Shown: positions 61,134 through 64,000 of the stretch, in pieces | How positions within the stretch are numbered: position 1 is the first letter of the stretch | Layout: each line of letters starts with the position of its first letter | Assembly (NCBI RefSeq): GCF_000384155.1 | Contig: NZ_KB913031.1 | Span: 868,001 to 932,000 of the forward strand | Reading direction: 5' to 3' | Length of the DNA: 64,000 bases | Origin: Methylophilus sp. 42 | GTDB lineage: Bacteria > Pseudomonadota > Gammaproteobacteria > Burkholderiales > Methylophilaceae | Made by a program: the position numbers and the translations under genes | The notes under the pieces: model-generated | The model's database searches: none | What the model saw: only the letters and a program-made list of their open reading frames with translations | Told to the model about the DNA's origin: nothing

Positions 61134-62420
61134 ATGACATTATGGGAAAAAATGAAAGCCAGTCCTGTACTGGGCGGTAAGGAGGGGGTGATCGGCCTGG
61201 CTGTGCTGGCTGCCATCATCTTCGTTGTATTGCCACTGGGCGTAGATATCTTCCGCCTCAATCTAATCGGTAAATACCTGACTTACGCGTTTGTTGCGGT
61301 GGGGCTGGTCATGTTGTGGGGGCACGGCGGTATCCTGAGTTTAGGCCAGGGCATTTTCTTCGGCCTCGGTGGTTACGCCATGGCGATGTTCCTGAAGCTG
61401 GAGGCTTCTGATCCGCTGAGTACCAAAATCCAGTCTACGCCAGGCATCCCTGACTTTATGGACTGGAACCAGCTCACGGCCTTGCCATGGTTCTGGGAGC
61501 CGTTCAAGAGCTTGCCGTTTACCATCTTTGCCGTGCTGACGATCCCGGCATTATTCGCCTACATCATTGGTTACGCCATGTTCAAACGCCGGGTGGGCGG
61601 GGTGTATTTCTCCATCATCACCCAGGCGGTTGCCTTGATCCTGAGTATCCTGATTGTCGGCCAGCAAGGCTATACCGGTGGTGTCAACGGCATGACTGAC
61701 TTGCGCACCATGCTGGGCTGGGATATCCGTACTGACTCTGCTAAATACATCCTGTACTTTGTGAATGGCCTGTTGTTGTTCGGTGCGATTTTCTTGTCCA
61801 AATACATCATGAGCAGCAAGTTCGGCATGTTGTTGCTGGCCATGCGTGATAAAGAAGAGCGCGTACGTTTCTCCGGTTACGACGTCTCCAATTTTAAAAT
61901 CTTTATCTTCTGCCTGGCTGCGATGATGTCTGCGGTGGGTGGTGCCATGTTTACCCTGCAAGTGGGCTTTATGTCACCTTCTTTCGTCGGGATCGTGCCT
62001 TCGATTGAAATGGTGATCTTCTGTGCTGTTGGCGGTCGTGCGTCACTGATCGGTGCAGTCTACGGCACCTTACTGGTGAACTACGGTAAAACCGTATTCT
62101 CCGAGAATTACCCTGAAATGTGGTTATACCTGATGGGCGGCTTGTTTATCGCCGTGGTGATGTTCTTCCCGAGCGGTCTGGCGGGTATCTGGGATAAATA
62201 TGCGACTAAATACGGCTGGTTCAAAGAAAAAGCCAAGCCTGTAAAAAAGCCTGAGGTAAGTACTTCTGAGGTAGAAGCGCAAGCAGTCCTTACCGACACA
62301 GCCACTGAAGCATCCCTGGCCACTGAATCTACCAGTGTGGTCAGCAAAAAAGTGACACGCAAGAAAGCAGACGCAAGCCCTGCAATCGAGAGTAACAAAT
62401 TGAGAGGAGCAGAAGCATGA
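61134..62420 (+). CDS. fmdF: Amide/urea ABC permease (UrtC-type)
   Basis: 428 residues, LivM/UrtC family, about ten membrane segments. LWGHGGILSLGQGIFFGLGGYAMAMFLKLE, ITQAVALILSILIVGQQGYTGGVNGMTDL and MRDKEERVRFSGYDVSNFKIFIFCLAA are typical. The C-terminal 70 residues are a polar Ala/Thr/Lys tail, unusual for the family. GGAG stands eight bases before ATG 61134. Its stop overlaps the next start (ATGA). Confidence 0.92.
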   Translation: MTLWEKMKASPVLGGKEGVIGLAVLAAIIFVVLPLGVDIFRLNLIGKYLTYAFVAVGLVMLWGHGGILSLGQGIFFGLGGYAMAMFLKLEASDPLSTKIQSTPGIPDFMDWNQLTALPWFWEPFKSLPFTIFAVLTIPALFAYIIGYAMFKRRVGGVYFSIITQAVALILSILIVGQQGYTGGVNGMTDLRTMLGWDIRTDSAKYILYFVNGLLLFGAIFLSKYIMSSKFGMLLLAMRDKEERVRFSGYDVSNFKIFIFCLAAMMSAVGGAMFTLQVGFMSPSFVGIVPSIEMVIFCAVGGRASLIGAVYGTLLVNYGKTVFSENYPEMWLYLMGGLFIAVVMFFPSGLAGIWDKYATKYGWFKEKAKPVKKPEVSTSEVEAQAVLTDTATEASLATESTSVVSKKVTRKKADASPAIESNKLRGAEA

Positions 62421-63160
62421 GTAATACAGACTTCGTCTTGGCTGTAGAAGATTTAACCGTCTCCTTCGATGGCTTTAAAGCGGTGGATAGCCTCACCATG
62501 TATATCGACAAAAATGAGCTGCGTGTGCTGGTGGGCCCGAATGGTGCTGGCAAGACGACCGTGCTGGACCTGATCTGCGGTAAAACCAAATCGACCTCTG
62601 GTTCGATCAAATTTAACAATACCGAGCTGACCAAGCTGTCAGAGCATGAAATCGTACGCTCCGGCGTTGGCCGCAAATTCCAGAACCCGTCGATTTACGA
62701 AAACCTGTCGGTGTACCAGAACCTGGAAGTGTCTTATCCCAAGGGCCGTGGCGTGTTTGGTAGCCTGACCTTCAAACGCACCAAAGAGGTTGAAGACCGT
62801 GTGCGTAAAGTTGCAGAAGACATTATGTTGACCGAGTTTCTCGATATGGAATCTGCCTTGCTCAGCCACGGCCAGAAGCAATGGCTGGAAATCGGTATGC
62901 TGCTGATGCAAGAACCAGAGTTGTTGATGCTGGACGAACCAGTGGCGGGCATGAGTGCGAAAGAGCGTGACCAGACGGCCGACTTGCTCAACCGCATCTG
63001 CCAGAACCGTTCGGTGATTGTGATTGAACATGACATGGAGTTTGTGAAAAAAATCGCGCACAAAGTCACTGTATTGCACCAAGGCAAGATTCTGGCTGAA
63101 GGGCCGATGGAAAAGGTGCAGGCTGACGAAAAAGTCATTGAAGTTTACTTGGGTCATTAA
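62417..63160 (+). CDS. urtD: Amide/urea ABC transporter ATPase (UrtD-type)
   Basis: 247 residues. Walker A GPNGAGKTT, RKFQNPSIYENLSVYQNLEVSYPKGRG typical of UrtD, signature region LLSHGQKQWLEIG, Walker B LLMLDEPVAGMS. Starts inside the fmdF stop (ATGA), so translation is coupled. Confidence 0.92.
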   Translation: MSNTDFVLAVEDLTVSFDGFKAVDSLTMYIDKNELRVLVGPNGAGKTTVLDLICGKTKSTSGSIKFNNTELTKLSEHEIVRSGVGRKFQNPSIYENLSVYQNLEVSYPKGRGVFGSLTFKRTKEVEDRVRKVAEDIMLTEFLDMESALLSHGQKQWLEIGMLLMQEPELLMLDEPVAGMSAKERDQTADLLNRICQNRSVIVIEHDMEFVKKIAHKVTVLHQGKILAEGPMEKVQADEKVIEVYLGH

Positions 63161-63186
63161 TTACTGGGCCATTAAAGGAGCACAGC

Positions 63187-63876
63187 ATGTTTGAAATTGA
63201 GAATTTGCAGGTGAGTTATGGCCAAAGTCAGGTAATTCATGGCCTGAACTTCAAAGCCAACAAAAACGAAACCCTGGCGATTATGGGTCGCAACGGCATG
63301 GGTAAAACCACCTTGTTTAAATCGCTGATGGGCATTTTGCCAAGCAAGGCGACCAAGGCGACGGTCGATGGGGTGGATCTGCAAGGTGCTGCCACGCATG
63401 ACCGTGTCATGAAAGGCCTGGCCTATGTGCCACAAGGGCGCTGGATTTTCCCGAATATGACCGTGCAGGAAAATATCGAAACGGGGCTGGAGAAGTCTTC
63501 CTCTGGCGAAATTCCGGATGATATTTTTGCCTTGTTTCCTGTTTTGCATGAAATGCGCAAACGCAAGGGCGGTAACTTGTCCGGCGGCCAGCAACAGCAA
63601 CTGGCCATCGCCCGTGCGCTGGTGACCAATCCAAAAGTATTGTTGCTGGATGAACCGACCGAGGGTATTCAACCATCGATTATTAAAGACATTGCCAAAG
63701 TGTTGAATGAAATCCGCAAAATGCGTGAGATCACTATCATTGTCTCTGAGCAGGTATTGAGTTTCACCATGGAGGTCGCTGACCGTATTATCGTGATTGA
63801 TAAAGGCCGTTTTATTCATGAGGATACGCGTGATAATGTCGATGCGGCCAAGGTGAAAAGTTACCTGTCTGTTTAG
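63187..63876 (+). CDS. urtE: Amide/urea ABC transporter ATPase (UrtE-type)
   Basis: 229 residues. Walker A GRNGMGKTT (Met in place of Ala, usual for UrtE/LivF), Q-loop region YVPQGRWIFPNMTVQENIETGLE, signature LSGGQQQQLAIARAL, Walker B LLLDEPTEGIQPS. AAAGGAG precedes the ATG. With UrtD it should drive the FmdDEF importer. Confidence 0.93.
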   Translation: MFEIENLQVSYGQSQVIHGLNFKANKNETLAIMGRNGMGKTTLFKSLMGILPSKATKATVDGVDLQGAATHDRVMKGLAYVPQGRWIFPNMTVQENIETGLEKSSSGEIPDDIFALFPVLHEMRKRKGGNLSGGQQQQLAIARALVTNPKVLLLDEPTEGIQPSIIKDIAKVLNEIRKMREITIIVSEQVLSFTMEVADRIIVIDKGRFIHEDTRDNVDAAKVKSYLSV

Positions 63877-63891
63877 ATTCGGATAGTTTTA

Positions 63892-63983
63892 GCCACAGAG
63901 AGCACAGAGTTCACAGAGTTCACAGAGTTCACAGAGATGGCAAAAAGTTGGTTTTTCTCTGTGCTCTCTGTGTCCTCTGTGGC
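63892..63983. repeat. 9-bp-period CACAGAG inverted-repeat element
   Basis: Left arm of five 9-bp units (GCCACAGAG, AGCACAGAG, then TTCACAGAG three times), a 20-bp centre with AAAAA and TTTTT, and a right arm of three units (CTCTGTGCT, CTCTGTGTC, CTCTGTGGC). Outer and one inner units pair exactly. It follows urtE and could act as a terminator, but its tandem build suggests a dispersed repeat family. Confidence 0.8.
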
Positions 63984-64000
63984 AAATATAAAAAAATAAA

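Noticed and set aside
63892-63983. Possible CRISPR array at the window end
   Set aside because: Units are 9 bp with no unique spacers, and the arms are inverted; no cas genes nearby.

Overview
The window looks like a chromosome segment of a methylotrophic betaproteobacterium of the Methylophilaceae, most likely Methylophilus or a close relative. This rests on the fmdCABDEF amide-utilisation locus described from Methylophilus methylotrophus, a cytochrome c-L-like lipoprotein of the methanol oxidation type, a lolB-ispE-tRNA-prs-rplY-pth-ychF housekeeping block and a DUF971-ubiE-ubiJ-ubiB cluster. Taxonomy is inferred from gene content only.

Layout. 1-9.8 kb: cytochrome c-L-like protein, a cytosolic copper-storage protein, an orphan contractile tail-sheath gene, a BON protein, a NERD protein, an esterase, an AhpD-like/AraC pair, an ECF sigma factor with a small membrane partner, and a divergent LysR/SDR pair. 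9.9-13.0 kb: an AT-rich two-gene islet (DUF2726 protein; HD plus HSP90-type ATPase fusion) that is a candidate conflict or defence module. 13.1-26.0 kb: MFS exporter, tRNA-Met, ychF, a CHASE-PAS-GGDEF-EAL protein, then pth, rplY, prs, tRNA-Gln, ispE, a carbonic-anhydrase-like fusion protein that has lost zinc ligands, lolB and a TPR protein. 26.3-31.3 kb: a GldA/GldF/GldG-type ABC exporter operon with a DUF4340 protein and mutM. 31.3-41.3 kb: Cache-GGDEF cyclase, sodium/solute symporter, DUF2147, the ubiquinone genes, a dynamin-like GTPase and rpoH. rpoH carries a near-perfect CIRCE operator and appears to start at an AUC or AUU codon.

41.8-51.9 kb is accessory: a secreted hypothetical protein, an IclR regulator, a stand-alone IS630-type helix-turn-helix protein, and a run of TonB-dependent receptor, GMC alcohol dehydrogenase, aldehyde dehydrogenase, MFS transporter and TonB. 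Together these look like a private system to take up a bulky alcohol and oxidise it to the acid, resembling the known polyethylene glycol catabolic layout. 52.2-55.7 kb holds a second, mirror-image SDR/LysR pair and two secreted proteins of unknown function.

55.8-63.9 kb is the amide/urea locus: porin FmdC, formamidase FmdA, zinc-ribbon protein FmdB, binding protein FmdD, permeases FmdE and FmdF, and two Urt-type ATPases. The genes would import short amides or urea and split formamide to ammonium and formate. Strong hairpins sit in its leader and between several cistrons. The window ends in an unusual 9-bp-period CACAGAG inverted-repeat element.
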